A model generated the notes under the pieces. It was not told where the DNA came from. It saw only the letters and a list, made by a program, of their open reading frames with translations, and ran no database searches. Both the position numbers and the translations under genes were made by a program. Positions 25,241-36,177 of a stretch of 64,000 bases of DNA are shown here, piece by piece. The DNA lies in assembly GCA_025506515.1 (NCBI GenBank), contig CM046454.1, positions 29,151,539 to 29,215,538 on the forward strand, given 5' to 3'. Position 1 is the stretch's first letter. Every line of letters begins with the position of its first letter. This DNA is from Flaveria trinervia (taxonomy: Eukaryota > Streptophyta > Magnoliopsida > Asterales > Asteraceae).

Positions 25241-25275
25241 CACAACTACTGAAGAAGACCTCTTCAGCTGTTGTG
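25241..25275. promoter_or_regulatory. 35-bp U3 inverted repeat, E2
   Basis: Arms CACAACTACTGAAGA and TCTTCAGCTGTTGTG flank AGACC. Same size and place in the LTR as in E1 and E3. Confidence 0.65.
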
Positions 25276-25293
25276 ACAACGTCTGATACTTGG

Positions 25294-25635
25294 TCTTCAG
25301 CACTTGTGTCTTCAGACTTTGTCTTCAGCACTTGTGTCTTCAGCACTTGTCTTCAGACTTTGTCTTCAGCACTTGTGTCTTCAGACTTTGTCTTCAGCAC
25401 TTGTGTCTTCAGACTTTGTCTTCAGCACTTGTGTCTTCAGACTTTGTCTTCAGCACTTGTGTCTTCAGACTTTGTCTTCAGCACTTGTGTCTTCAGACTT
25501 TGTCTTCAGCACTTGTGTCTTCAGATTTTGTCTTCAGCACTTGTGCCTTCAGACTTTGTCTTCAACACTTTTGTCTTCAGACTTTGTCTTCAGCACTTGT
25601 GTCTTCAGACTTTGTCTTCAGCACTTGTGTCTTCA
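25294..25635. repeat. 28-bp tandem repeat in E2 LTR, about 12 units
   Basis: The unit is CTTCAGCACTTGTG plus TCTTCAGACTTTGT, repeated with few differences. As 28 is not divisible by three and the unit lacks stops, all three plus-strand frames are open here and translate to the same cycle; these are not genes. On the element's own strand the unit reads as CTGAAGAC-type motifs, matching the 27-bp repeat of E1. Confidence 0.9.
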
Positions 25636-25720
25636 GCTGTTGTGGACTTCAGCAGTTGTTGTGACGTCTATGGGACTTATGGTTTTTCTGATCCGGCTCA
25701 TTGGTTCTTTTGGTCCAACA

Positions 25721-28626
25721 AATCTGTTGATGAAAACAGACCCAAAACCAAAAAGGTTTGGGTATCAAAACCTAACTAGTTCTTTATGATAATGCAGGTT
25801 TCTTCAGCATGCCAAAGGAGCATCTGGTATGTAGACAGTGGAGGATCTATGCATATGACTGGAAGCAGTTCTCTTCTGAATGACTACTCTCAAGGAAAAA
25901 GGGATTTGTTTTATTGGAAATGATGCTAAGGGTTACATCATTGGGAAAGGATATGTGTCTAATGGAGATATCAGATTTGATGATGTTAACCATGTGGAGA
26001 ATCTTAAGTATAATCTACTAAGTGTCAGTCAGATGTGTGATAAAGGGCATGTTGCACTTTTCACAAGCCAGAACTGCAGGATTCTGTCTTCCCAAGTTCT
26101 GAGGCTGATTGACAAGGTATTGGATGAACATACTCTCCTGAAGGCCAACAGGACTAGAAGAGTATATGCCTTGGATTTGTCAAAGAAGATTGATTTGAAG
26201 GGTCATCCTCGCCTGTTCTCCAAAGCCTCTCCTCAGGAATCTAAACTGTGGCATAGAAGGCTGGGTCATGTAAATCTCAAAAACATGAATCAGCTGATCC
26301 ACAATAGTTTAGTGAGAGGTCTACCAATAAAGGAGTTCCACTGTGATGAAACCTGCACTGCTTGTTTGAAAGGAAAACAACACAAAGTCTCATTCCCTCC
26401 TATTGAAGAACCTAAGTTCACTGCCTGCTTGCAGTTACTGCACATGGATCTATTTGGTCCTGTGAGAGTGATGAGCATGGCAAAGAAGAAATACTATCTG
26501 GTAATTGTGGATGATTACTCCAGATTTGTATGGAGTTTCTTCTTGCATTCAAAGGATGAGGTTACTCAGACGATTATAAACTTTGTGTTGTATGTTGAGA
26601 AGCAGTATTCCCTATCAGTCAAGTGTATAAGGAGTGATAATGGAACTGAATTTAGAAACCATACACTTGATGATTTTTATCTATCAAAGTAAACCAAGAG
26701 GAAGTTTAGCATTCCAAGGACTCCAGAATAAAATGGAGTAGTGGAGAGAAAGAATAGGACCCTAATTGAAGCTGCAAGGTCTATGTTGGCTGACTCTGGT
26801 TTGCCATTGACCTTTTGGGCTGAAGCTATCAACACAGCTTGCTATGTGCAGAATAGAGTATTAGTAAATCAGAGGTTGATGAAGACTCCATATGAAGTTC
26901 TACATCATTTGGCTCCTCTAATTTCATTTTTCAAAAGCCTTTGGGTGTCCTTGTTTCATTCTCAACACAAAGGATCAACTCCACAAATTTGATCCTAAGG
27001 TGGATGCAGGGTATTTTGTAGGTTATTCATCCACATGCAAGGCTTACAGGGTCTTCAACTGCAGAACAAAGATAGTTGAAGAAACCTTGCATGTGAAATT
27101 CAATGAATCTCCTAAGGATAAAATTCCACAAAACCCTGTGGAGCTGTTTGATCAGGACATACTGCAATATGTTCTTTATCAACCTCCAGCTGTTGCAGAT
27201 CATGTGGATAAATCATCTTCTGCAGCAAGTCTTCCACCTGGTGGTACTGAAGATGATGATGATATCAGTACTCACCTTTTCAAGTTTAGTGATCAACTGC
27301 CTGAGTTTGCTAAACTTGATGTTCCTGTAGCTTCTGCAGCTCCATCCACAACAAATGCTAATGAGATTTCTGACTCCTCTACATCATTTGACTTGCCATC
27401 TCATACTTGGTTTCAAGAGTCTGGATCAACATTTGTTGCTGCTGAACCTGCTACAAACACTTGCACTGATCTTATAGTGTACCAAGAGCTGAAAAATCAC
27501 CCCATGTCTCAAATCATTAGTGATATCAATGCTGGTGTCTCAACCAGAAGTCAATTGTCCAACTTCTGCTTCTATGCTCTCTTCATCAGTCAGCTAGAGC
27601 CAGAGAACTATCATGTTGCCTTAAGAGACAATGGATGGGTTGAAGCCATGCAGCTTGAGCTACTTCAGTTCAAAAAGCAGCAAGTGTGGGAACTGGTTCC
27701 TCTACCCCCAGGTAAGTGTGCAATAGGCACTAAATGGGTGTTTAGGAATAAAACCGATGAAAATGGGCTTATGTCAAGAACAAGGCTAGACTGGTTGTAC
27801 AAGGGTTTTCACAAGAAGAAGGTATTGATTATGATGAAACCTTTGCACCTGTGGCCAGACTAGAGGCAATTAGATTGTTCTTAGCCTATGCTGCACTCCA
27901 CAATCTTAAAGTTTTTCAAATGGATGTCAAAAGTGCTTTTTTATATGGAAAAATAAAAGAAGAGGTTTAGGTGTGTCAACCACCAGGTTTTGAGGACAAT
28001 AAACATCCTGATTGGGTGTATAAACTTGATAAGGCTCTTTATGGGTTGAAGCAAGCTCCTAGAGCCTGGTATGAAACACTTTAAAATTTTCTTCTTAAAA
28101 ATAATTTCACTAGAGGCTCTATAGATAAAACTTTGTTTATTAAGAAAGTGGATCAGCATAAGCTACTTGTTCAAATTTATGTTGATGATATTATTTTTGC
28201 ATCCTCTGATCCCCAGTTGTGTGATGATTTTACAAGTTTAATGAAACAACAGTTTGAAATAAGTGCAATGGGAGAATTACAATTCTTTCTAGGCTTGCAA
28301 ATCAAACAAAAGGCTGATGGAACCTTCATTCATTAGTCAAAATATACAAAAGATCTTTTGAATAAGTTTGATTTACAAAATTGTAAGCCTGTTCTACTCC
28401 ATGTGCAACACCACACAACTGGATGCACATCAGAAAGGTAAAGCTGTTGATGAAGCACTTTACAGATGTATGATTGGGTCCTTGATGTATTTAACAGCTT
28501 CTAGACTAGATATCATGTTTGCAACTTGTGTTTGTGCTAGATTTCAGGCTGCTCCTAAAGAGTCTCATTTGATTGCAGTCAAGAGGATTTTTAGATATCT
28601 GCAAGGTACACAATCTCTAGGTCTTT
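25721..28626 (+). pseudogene. E1 pol, 5' and middle part (with last gag codons)
   Basis: E1 resumes in the gag tail (KTKKVWVSKPN, stop TAG at 25777-25779), followed in the same frame by pol. Protease VDSGGSMHMTG near 25830; GAG-pre-integrase LWHRRLGHVN near 26245; integrase with HMDLFGP (26440), RSDNGTEF (26632) and VERKNRT (26745); a linker; RT from about 27640 with GTKWVFRNK, MDVKSAF and YVDD (28180); then the start of the RNase H region (RIFRYLQGTQSLGL). Stops at 26690, 26730, 27968, 28081 and 28334, and several frame shifts, disable it. It is cut at 28626 by E5 and continues at 60005. Confidence 0.85.
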
Positions 28627-28802
28627 TGTAATACCCTGTATCTTTACGTTAATTAAAATTTAACGTTGTTTAACCTTGTAAGGACTATAATTGCTTAAAA
28701 TGAAACTCAGGATGCCTTATGTGCTTGCAATTAACTTTTAATTTATAAATTTATAGTTTCATTAAATTGAACTTAATGTTCAATAATGAAAAGATTCAAA
28801 TA
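28627..28802. mobile_element. E5: gypsy-type solo LTR, left part
   Basis: Begins TGTAATACCC at 28627, preceded by TCTTT (28622-28626); the same TCTTT follows the right end at 60004, so this is a target duplication. The element is split at 28802 by E4 and resumes at 57340. The start and the end GGGGTGTGACA are near-inverted repeats, usual for plant gypsy LTRs. Confidence 0.8.
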
Positions 28803-29519
28803 TGTTGATACATGTATGTCGCTAGATCATGATATGTGATGTAATAGATCTTGTTTGGTATGATTAATGAAATGATATTGATAGTTTGTTAGTTATAATG
28901 TTTAATGTTTCATTAATGTGTCGACATTGAATTGGTTAATTAGGTTAGTGATTGCTTGAATGATTACACATAATGTTTATTAATTAATACACAATACATT
29001 CAAACTTAACATAATAAAGTTCTCATGCGAATGGCTCATGCGAATGAACCATACGCATGAATAACTTCACACGATTGACTCAGTCGCACGACTGACCCAG
29101 GAGACTGGATCAGTCGTACGATTGTAACATAAGATTGGGTCAGTCACACGACTGAACACTCAGTCGTACGAATGAATCAACCGCATGGTTTAATCGCACG
29201 ACTGAACCAGACTAATGGTTCAGTCGCACGATTGAATAATACCAACCTATAAATACAACTCAATTCGTGAAAAAGAGGGACTCTCGATTAATTACGATTC
29301 CAGACGTACCCTAGCCGTCCAGAAACCTCTCAATTCGTTCTCCAAGTTCATAGAACACATTAGATCGATTCCCAATCGATTTCTAACGTTAGTTTCAATT
29401 CTTTATTGATTCTTCGTGTGTTCTCACGGATTGGATCACCAATCAAATAGGATTCCGCACTATTTGATCTGGTTTACACGTTAATCTCTAGGTATTTCGG
29501 TCAAATACCAGGCCTAACA
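28803..29519 (+). repeat. E4 5' LTR (717 bp)
   Basis: Begins TGTTGATACATG and ends GGCCTAACA, directly before the primer-binding site. The middle third (about 29030-29240) is packed with CAGTCGnACGAnTGA motifs. A TATA box CTATAAATAC follows at 29247-29256. Confidence 0.9.
29030..29256 (+). promoter_or_regulatory. E4 LTR promoter: palindromic CAGTCG/CGACTGA array and TATA box
   Basis: Around ten copies of a 14-16 bp imperfect palindrome with consensus TCAGTCGTACGACTGA, which would be perfectly self-complementary; single copies vary (CAGTCGCACGACTGA, CAGTCGTACGATTG, GGTTCAGTCGCACGATTGAA). The array ends immediately before CTATAAATAC (29247-29256). The sites are CpG-rich in an otherwise AT-rich LTR. 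Confidence 0.75.
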
Positions 29520-29521
29520 AG

Positions 29522-29534
29522 TGGTATCAGAGCT
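29522..29534 (+). other. E4 primer-binding site
   Basis: TGGTATCAGAGCT begins three bases after the LTR end, matching the initiator methionine tRNA site of copia elements. Confidence 0.85.
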
Positions 29535-29744
29535 ATTGGCTCTTGATTACGTGTGATTCAATCAAGATTGATAAAAAGTTTGTGTTTTTGCACTAAAAAC
29601 GCAATCTTTTGTGTCAAAAGTGATCTTGGACATTCCCTGCTCATCAAAGTTGGTTTCTACGGAGTTAGGCAATTCAACCTTGCGAAAGTTTGAATTTTTA
29701 CGGCTAAAACACGTTTAACCTAGAAATTTTCGCATAACAGCAGC

Positions 29745-29996
29745 TTCAGTCGCACGAGTGAGCCATTCGCACGACTGGACTCATTCGCATTGCTCAGTCG
29801 CACGATTGGACATAGTCGTATCTCCATTCGTACGATTGAACCGTTCGATCGCACGGTTCATACGCATCAGATTCATTCGCACGACTGAGCGAATCACTTA
29901 GTTCAGCCGCACGATTGAACCAGTCGTAGAGTTCGTACGCACGACTGAGTGTTCATACGCACGCGTAGTCCATTCGCACCCTTCAGTCGGCCGACT
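29745..29996 (+). promoter_or_regulatory. E4 leader palindrome array
   Basis: Downstream of the PBS and before gag, the CAGTCGCACGANTGA motif recurs about ten more times (for example near 29748, 29796, 29843, 29882, 29912, 29940, 29984), with variants such as ATTCGCACGACTGA. Because it lies in the transcribed leader it could also act in RNA, for instance in packaging or translation. Confidence 0.65.
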
Positions 29997-30040
29997 CAAA
30001 ACTGCTTATTAGACTTAAAGTTATTTACAATGGAAGATCA

Positions 30041-32854
30041 ATGTCAGCCTTTACTGCTGGGAAGGACACTAGGATCCAGAACCTGCTGCTACTTGAGAGT
30101 GAGGTAGGTAATCATAATAAACCACCAAAGCTTTTAACGTTAGATGAGTTTCCCCACTGGAAACAACGTTTTGAGATCTACCTCAATGGAGTGGATCCGA
30201 ATCTATGGGAGGCCATCGAGATTGGATATAGTACACGGTGGGAGCCGATGGAGTAAAGTTAACCTTAGGAGGGATGACAGACGCGCAGAAAGTCAAATAT
30301 AATGCAGAGAAGAGGGTCTATGCATTGATTACACAGTCTATCCCTAAAGAGATATTCCACCAGTACTCAGAAAATAAGCAGTCCAAGAAACTATGGGATG
30401 AGCTAGAGAAGAGGTACGACGGGAATGCCTCGTTGAAGGCGATCAAGGCTAAGGAGTTAAGAAGGAATTCGACAACTTCTCATCGATGGGAAACGAGAAT
30501 TTGGACGATGTTATAGATAGATTCTACCATCTGATGAGTGAACTACATACACATGGAGTGGCTACTACCATGGAAGAGAAAGTTAATAATTTTGCAGATG
30601 GATTGCCTGAAAAATGGGTTTCATTCGTGTCTAATCTTAGACAGAATGGAATGCTGTCAAAACTGGATATTAATGACTTCATTCTGAAGTTGCGAGAAGA
30701 ATCACTTAGAATGAAGTACAGAGCTCAGAAGTCTACGTACAATCAAAATCCAGCTTTATACAATGCCACTCCTCAAGCTAAGACATCTGGAGCACCCCTC
30801 TAGACTGCATTCGTGTCTAGCTCATCGAGTCCTAGACATGCACCTGCTCCAGGTTCAGAAACGTCAGGGTCTTCTTGTATCCAATACATTGGATCTGAAG
30901 CGAATGCTACTAGACTGAAGACCGAGAACCTCGGTAATGTGACTGTGGAAGTAGCTCGAGAGCACATGGATCTATTGGCAGCAATGGTCCATTCCTATGA
31001 TGAACTTGTTGCTGGAAAGATTGGAAACTGCCATCTGGCAGACGAGGACTACGAGCAGGTGGACGAAATGGTGCTTGAGAGAATGGACATAATGTGGGCC
31101 TTAGCAAGTGCTGTCCGGAGGGCGAAGAAGTTTGTGAAAAAGACTGGACAGAAGTTGGTTGCTACTAAGGATACCACCTTTGGCTTCGACAAGAGTAAAG
31201 TGACCTGCTTTAACTGTGGTGAAAAGGGGCACTTCAAGAGAGAATGTGTGAAGCCAAAGAAGAGTGGGAACGGGAACCCGTTCTCATCCTTCACTCATCA
31301 AGACAAGCAAACTACTAGTTCAACTTCCTCAAACAAGGACTCAAAAGCCTTGACTGCTCATGATGATGAAGCACAGGATTGGAGCTTTAGGTTTGTCTCA
31401 CCAGGGGATCAAACATTGCAAATGTAGAAGATAGACAGTGATTCCGCTAGTGAAGGAGATCTAGCGGTTGAGATAGCAATGTCACATAGTGAAGAAGCAA
31501 CTGCAACCGAGGTCAGTTACAAGCCAAAAGGGAGAACCATGTCAGAGACAGAAAAGACAGAAGCAAAAGAATCAGAATCATCTGATACTGCATTGATGGC
31601 AAACGCTTCTGAATCTGCTCAGGTAAGTACTACTAACACAATGTTTAATAATCATGCTTGTTCTGATTGTGATGCCTTTAGGAATAGCATAGATGCTAAA
31701 TTTTTAGGTTATTAGATAATAATGATAACTTGATAAAAGATTTGCATCTATGCACTGAGGCTAATAGGGTACTAAAACAAAATGAGCTCAGTTATAAAGA
31801 AAAGATAGACCTTTTGACTAAACAGCTTAAGGAAACCGAAGTAGTTGCCTTTAATCAAGCTAATGACATTAGGTATTATCTAAACTCCCTAGAAGACACT
31901 AAGAAACAAAAGGCAGTTCTAGAAGTAGAAGTAAATTCACTAAAAAAGAAACTGCATAGTTGGACTAGTTCGTCGCACATAGTCCAACACTTAGTAAAGA
32001 AAGGAACAACGGGGAGGGACTGGGTTATAAAGTGGTTCCGCCACCACCTGAGACTTTGATGAACACTAAAACTAGACCTTTAAGTAGTAATCCCATCAAG
32101 GATCATGTGGTGTCTACTCCTCTTGTTAGTGATCCAGATTCCTTATGTTCATCTATTGACACTGGAAACAAACAAAAGGAGACCACTTCAAAGGCAAAGG
32201 GTAAATTGCCTTGTGTTAATCTGGAAAAGAAATTTGAAAAGGTTAACTTAAGTCAGGTTCTAACAAAGTCAAATTAGAACCAAAAAGGGCTTTTAAGGAT
32301 AATCTTTCACATACTTCAAGTCAAAGACCAATTAACCAAAAAGAAAAGGATGTAAAACAGGTTAAATCAGTTAATTTTGTTAAACCAGTAAACACATCAA
32401 AAGAACCAGAGTCAAAACCTAAAGTGAGTGATGTTACCAAAGTGTCACACACGTCTCCACAAAGAAAGTTTAATCATAAAGTTGATAGCAAGGCGTGCTA
32501 CAACTGTAGAGAATGTGGACACATTGCTTCCTACTGTACTTATTATCAGACACCTAGGAAGAAGATTGAACTTCAGGACTCAAAACCTAATTCTTCTAAG
32601 AGGAGCTCCTAACTCCACCTAGAAGAACTAGTGAACAGAAAGTTCAATCCGTTAGCCAGTCGACTGTTTATCACAAACAGGCATTGCACAAATCTGGCTT
32701 ATGGAAAGAAAAGTCAATCTCTTTGGCTGATAATGATGACAAGAAGGAACCTGAGCTACCCTCACCTTCTAAGGGTCAATGGGTTGAATTTCTGATGTGT
32801 GATGCCTCTGGGAAACCCAAGCCAGTAAAGGCTTGGGTTCCTAACCTAAACTAA
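30041..32854 (+). pseudogene. E4 gag (several frame shifts)
   Basis: Start taken at 30041 (MSAFTAGKDTRIQN). UBN2-type domain with FPHWKQRFEIYLNG, AIEIG, YSENKQSKKLWDELEKRYDG and a region ending LREESLRMKYRAQ (30715). Frames break near 30245, 30490 and 30803. First zinc knuckle CFNCGEKGHFKREC at about 31205-31246; an acidic Ser-rich segment and a coiled-coil-like segment (31740-31960) follow; second knuckle CYNCRECGHIASYC at about 32495-32537. It ends KAWVPNLN then TAA at 32852, with pol continuing in the same frame. The two-knuckle, coiled-coil layout matches the E1/E3 family though sequence identity is low. Confidence 0.85.
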
Positions 32855-35800
32855 TCCTTTACCTTGTATGTGCAGGTTGTTCAATACAGTGCTGAAACTA
32901 ACACGTGGATAGTAGACAGCGGAGCATCCAGGCACATGACAGGAAACATAGCTCTTTTATCAAATGTCAAACAAATAAAAGGAGGGCATGTTTCGTTTGC
33001 TGGAAACAAGGGAGGATATATCACAGCTCAGGGAGACGTTGGAAATCAGAAAGTTAAGTTTGATAGGGTGAACTACGTCCAGCAACTTCAAAACAACTTA
33101 CTCTCTGTTTCACAAATATGTGATAAGGAATTTAAAGTCATCTTCGACAACAAGAAGTGTTATGTACTGAAGAAAGACTACGTGATCCCAGAGGACCAAG
33201 TTTTGATGACTGCTTCAAGATATAAAGATCTTTATGTCTTAGATCTGTCAACAGCTTCTACAATGGATCATGAGGTTCAGTGTTTTCTATCCAAAGCTAC
33301 TGAAAAAGACTCCATCTCCTGGCATAGGATAATGGGACACATTAGTCAAAGGAAGATGAATCACTTGATTCAGAAGGATCTGGTGAGAGGTGCAAATGTC
33401 AAGAACTTTCAGCTTCCTGATTTCTGTATAGCTTGCAAGAAAGGTAAACAGACAAAGAAGTCTTATAAGGAAAAGAAAGTTAATTCAATAGAACTTCCTC
33501 TTGAACTTCTACACATGGATCTGTTCGGTCCAGTCAATACAAAGAGCATTGCAGGCGACTTGTACTGTTTTGTGGTCATTGATGACTACTCAAGGTTCAC
33601 TTGGGTAATGTTTCTGAAATCCAAATCAGAAACATTTGAATCGTTCAAGGAGTTGGTAACCACACTGGAATCTCTCTACAAGATGCAAGGAAAAGGGGAT
33701 TGTGCATCAATTCACTTCTGCTTACACACCTCGGATGAATGGCGTTGCTGAGAGAAAGAACAGGAGCTTGATAGAGACAACACGGACTATGCTGGCAGAC
33801 TCGAAACTGCCTATCCAATTCTGGAATGAGGCAGTGGCAAATGCATGTTATACACTGAATCGAGTCCTGATAGTCAAGCGCCACGGAAAAACATGTTACG
33901 AGCTACTACAAAGACGCAAACCGAACTTGGAGTATCTCGAACCATTTGGGGCGCCGTGCACACTTCTGAAGAAGACACAAGAGGGTAAATTCAGTGAGAA
34001 GGCAGATGTAGGCATCTTTCTAGGATACAACGTACCTAACAAGCGAGTTTACAATAACTCAACAGGTCTAGTAGAAGTTTGGTGTAATGTTGATGTTCAA
34101 CGATTCACCACACCGCCTACTGGCAAAGGACCCACCTACTTCTTTGACTATGATGGATTCTTCAAGTCCTTCAACATTCCTCTCTCTCCCTCGGATGACG
34201 AATTAGCTACACGAATGATATATGATAGCTTGAATCCACCAACATCTAGCTCACAGGGAGAATCATCTACTCATTCAGGGGGAGTAATCGACGACAGTGA
34301 CACCTCCTCTGAAAATGAAGCTGAAGAAGATACCCAGAACAGTCAGGAGGAACAGGTTCCAGTTCCTGAAAGTCCACAAGCATCTACCAGTGGTGCACCT
34401 TCGACGTCAGAGCCTCAAACTCCAACTACCTCAGATGAAGAACCAAATGTTCATCATCTTGGCTCTGAGGTAGCTGTTCCTACTACTCCAGGATCACGTC
34501 TAAACGTTTATCATCCCTTAGGCAATGTCATTGGGGATGTCCGATCAGGAGTACAAACCCGAAATTAGCTGTACTCAGCTGACTATGCCTCTGTTATGGA
34601 AAAGGGATATATTCATGATGGTGCCTATCGATGTTTTGTCTCACAGGTTGAGCCAAAATATGTCAGTGAAGCACTAAATGATGAGGCATGGGTGAGTGCA
34701 ATGCAAGAAGAACTTCTTCAGTTCAAGAAGTTAGGTGTATGGTCTCTGGTTGATAGACCTAAAGGTGCTAAGGTCATTAGCACCAAATGGGTTTTAAAAT
34801 GCAAGAAAGATGACCAAGGGGTCATTATCAGGAACAAGGCTCGACTGGTGTTCAGGGATTTCGCCAAGTCCAGGGAATTGATTACAATGAGGTATTTGCA
34901 CCCGTGGCAAGGATGGAAGCCATTCGTATCTTCCTTGCCTATGCATCGTACATGAAGATTAAAGTCTATCAATTAGATGTGAAGAGTGCATTTCTTCATG
35001 GGGAAATTAGAGAAACAGTTTATGTCAGTCAACCCGAGGGATTTGAAGATCCTTATCATCAGGATAGAGTTACAAGCTCGACAAGGCATTATACGGCCTC
35101 ATCAAGCTCCAAGAGCTTGGTATGAGAAACTCTCGACTCATCTTGTGAAACACGGATTTCGCAGGGAGTCATTGACTGCACGCTGTTCATTAAAGAAAAA
35201 GATGGCGACCTACTGCTCGTACAATCTATGTTGATGACATAACTTTTTGGTTCAAAGAATGAAGAGTTATGCAAAGAATTTGAAGCAGTTATGCAGAAAG
35301 AGTTTGAGATGAGTGCTATGGGGGAGATGAAGTTCTTTCTCGGGCTACAGGTGGATCAAACACCAATGGGATCTTTCTACATCAGACCAAGTACGTAAGC
35401 GACATTCTCATCGTTTTGACATGGAGAGCATGCTGCTGCAGGTACTCCACTGGCTACGAATCACGACATAGCCCCTGATGAAAATGGAGATCTGGTGGAT
35501 GCCACGATGTACCGAGGAATGATTGGATCCCTCATGTATCTCACTGCCTCTAGACCTGATATCATGTATGCGACATGTTTATGTTCTAGATATCAGGCTA
35601 AACCTAAGGTCAATCATCTATATCGGGGTCAAAAGGATTTTTTGCTATCTAAAGGGTACACCCACACTGGGGTTGTGGTATCCACATGATGATGATTTTG
35701 AGCTCACGGCGTATAGTGACTCGGACTACAGAGACTGCAAGATGAACTACAAGTCTACATCAGCAGGGTGTCAATTCTTTGGGAGAAGATTAATTACCTG

Positions 35801-36177
35801 GCAGTGTAAAAGCAGACATCGGTTGCATTGTCAACCTGTGAAGCCGAATATTGGCTGTTGCAAGTTGCTATTCACAAATCATCTGGATTCAACAGCAAAT
35901 GCGGGATTACGGTTTAACGTTCCATTCTACTCCTATTTTTGTAGATAACTCTGCTGCATTGCAGTAACTAAAAATCCGGTCCAACATCCTAAGACCAAAC
36001 ATATCGGTATTAAATATCAATTCATACGAGATTGTTTCGAAAAGAACTTATTGATGTGGTAAAAATTAATACTGATTTTCAACGCGCTGACCTCTATACT
36101 AAGCCTTTGATAAACCACGTTTTCAATATCTGCTAGAGGTCAACGGCGTTAAAAGAGAAGTGATGTTATTCCTATGA
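32855..36177 (+). pseudogene. E4 pol: protease, integrase (core deletion), RT, RNase H
   Basis: Follows the gag TAA in frame. Protease VDSGASRHMTG is near 32910, GAG-pre-integrase SWHRIMGHIS near 33318, integrase HMDLFGP near 33515. At about 33690 the sequence jumps from LESLYKMQ to the region equivalent to KGIVHQFTSAY, losing the segment with the second catalytic Asp (RSDNGTEF in relatives) and shifting frame. GVAERKNRSLIE follows at 33742. RT runs 34640-35380 with VYQLDVKSAFLHGEI and YVDD (35228); RNase H 35600-36130 with YSDSDY and an EAEY-like site. Many one-base losses occur. The final stop is TGA at 36175 if the last frame slip is ignored. Confidence 0.85.

Larger units (their letters stand above)
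15332..25720 (-). mobile_element. E2: minus-strand E1-type copia element inserted in E1 gag, 3' end lost
   Basis: Minus-strand order: 5' LTR 25720-24780, PBS, gag from 24549, pol to 18348, motif-array spacer, aORF from 17581 to the left edge 15332. The right edge is a clean LTR terminus (TGTTGGACC on minus) against E1 gag sequence. The left edge falls inside the aORF with no 3' LTR. Compared with the E2 gag, only about 20 bases of E1 appear to be missing at the junction, so the loss was mainly of E2's own 3' end. Confidence 0.85.
24780..25720 (-). repeat. E2 5' LTR (941 bp)
   Basis: On the minus strand it begins TGTTGGACCAAAAGAACC at 25720 and ends GATCCTGTCA at 24780 (TCCTAACA in the relatives, so the terminus has mutated). 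The extra length is due to a 28-bp tandem repeat. A TATATAAGG box (minus; plus about 24993-25001) and the 35-bp hairpin (25241-25275) are kept. Confidence 0.85.

Noticed and set aside
25273..25789. Three overlapping open frames of 124-168 codons on the plus strand
   Set aside because: They arise because a stop-free 28-bp tandem is read in all three frames; the peptide cycle is the same in each and there is no domain.
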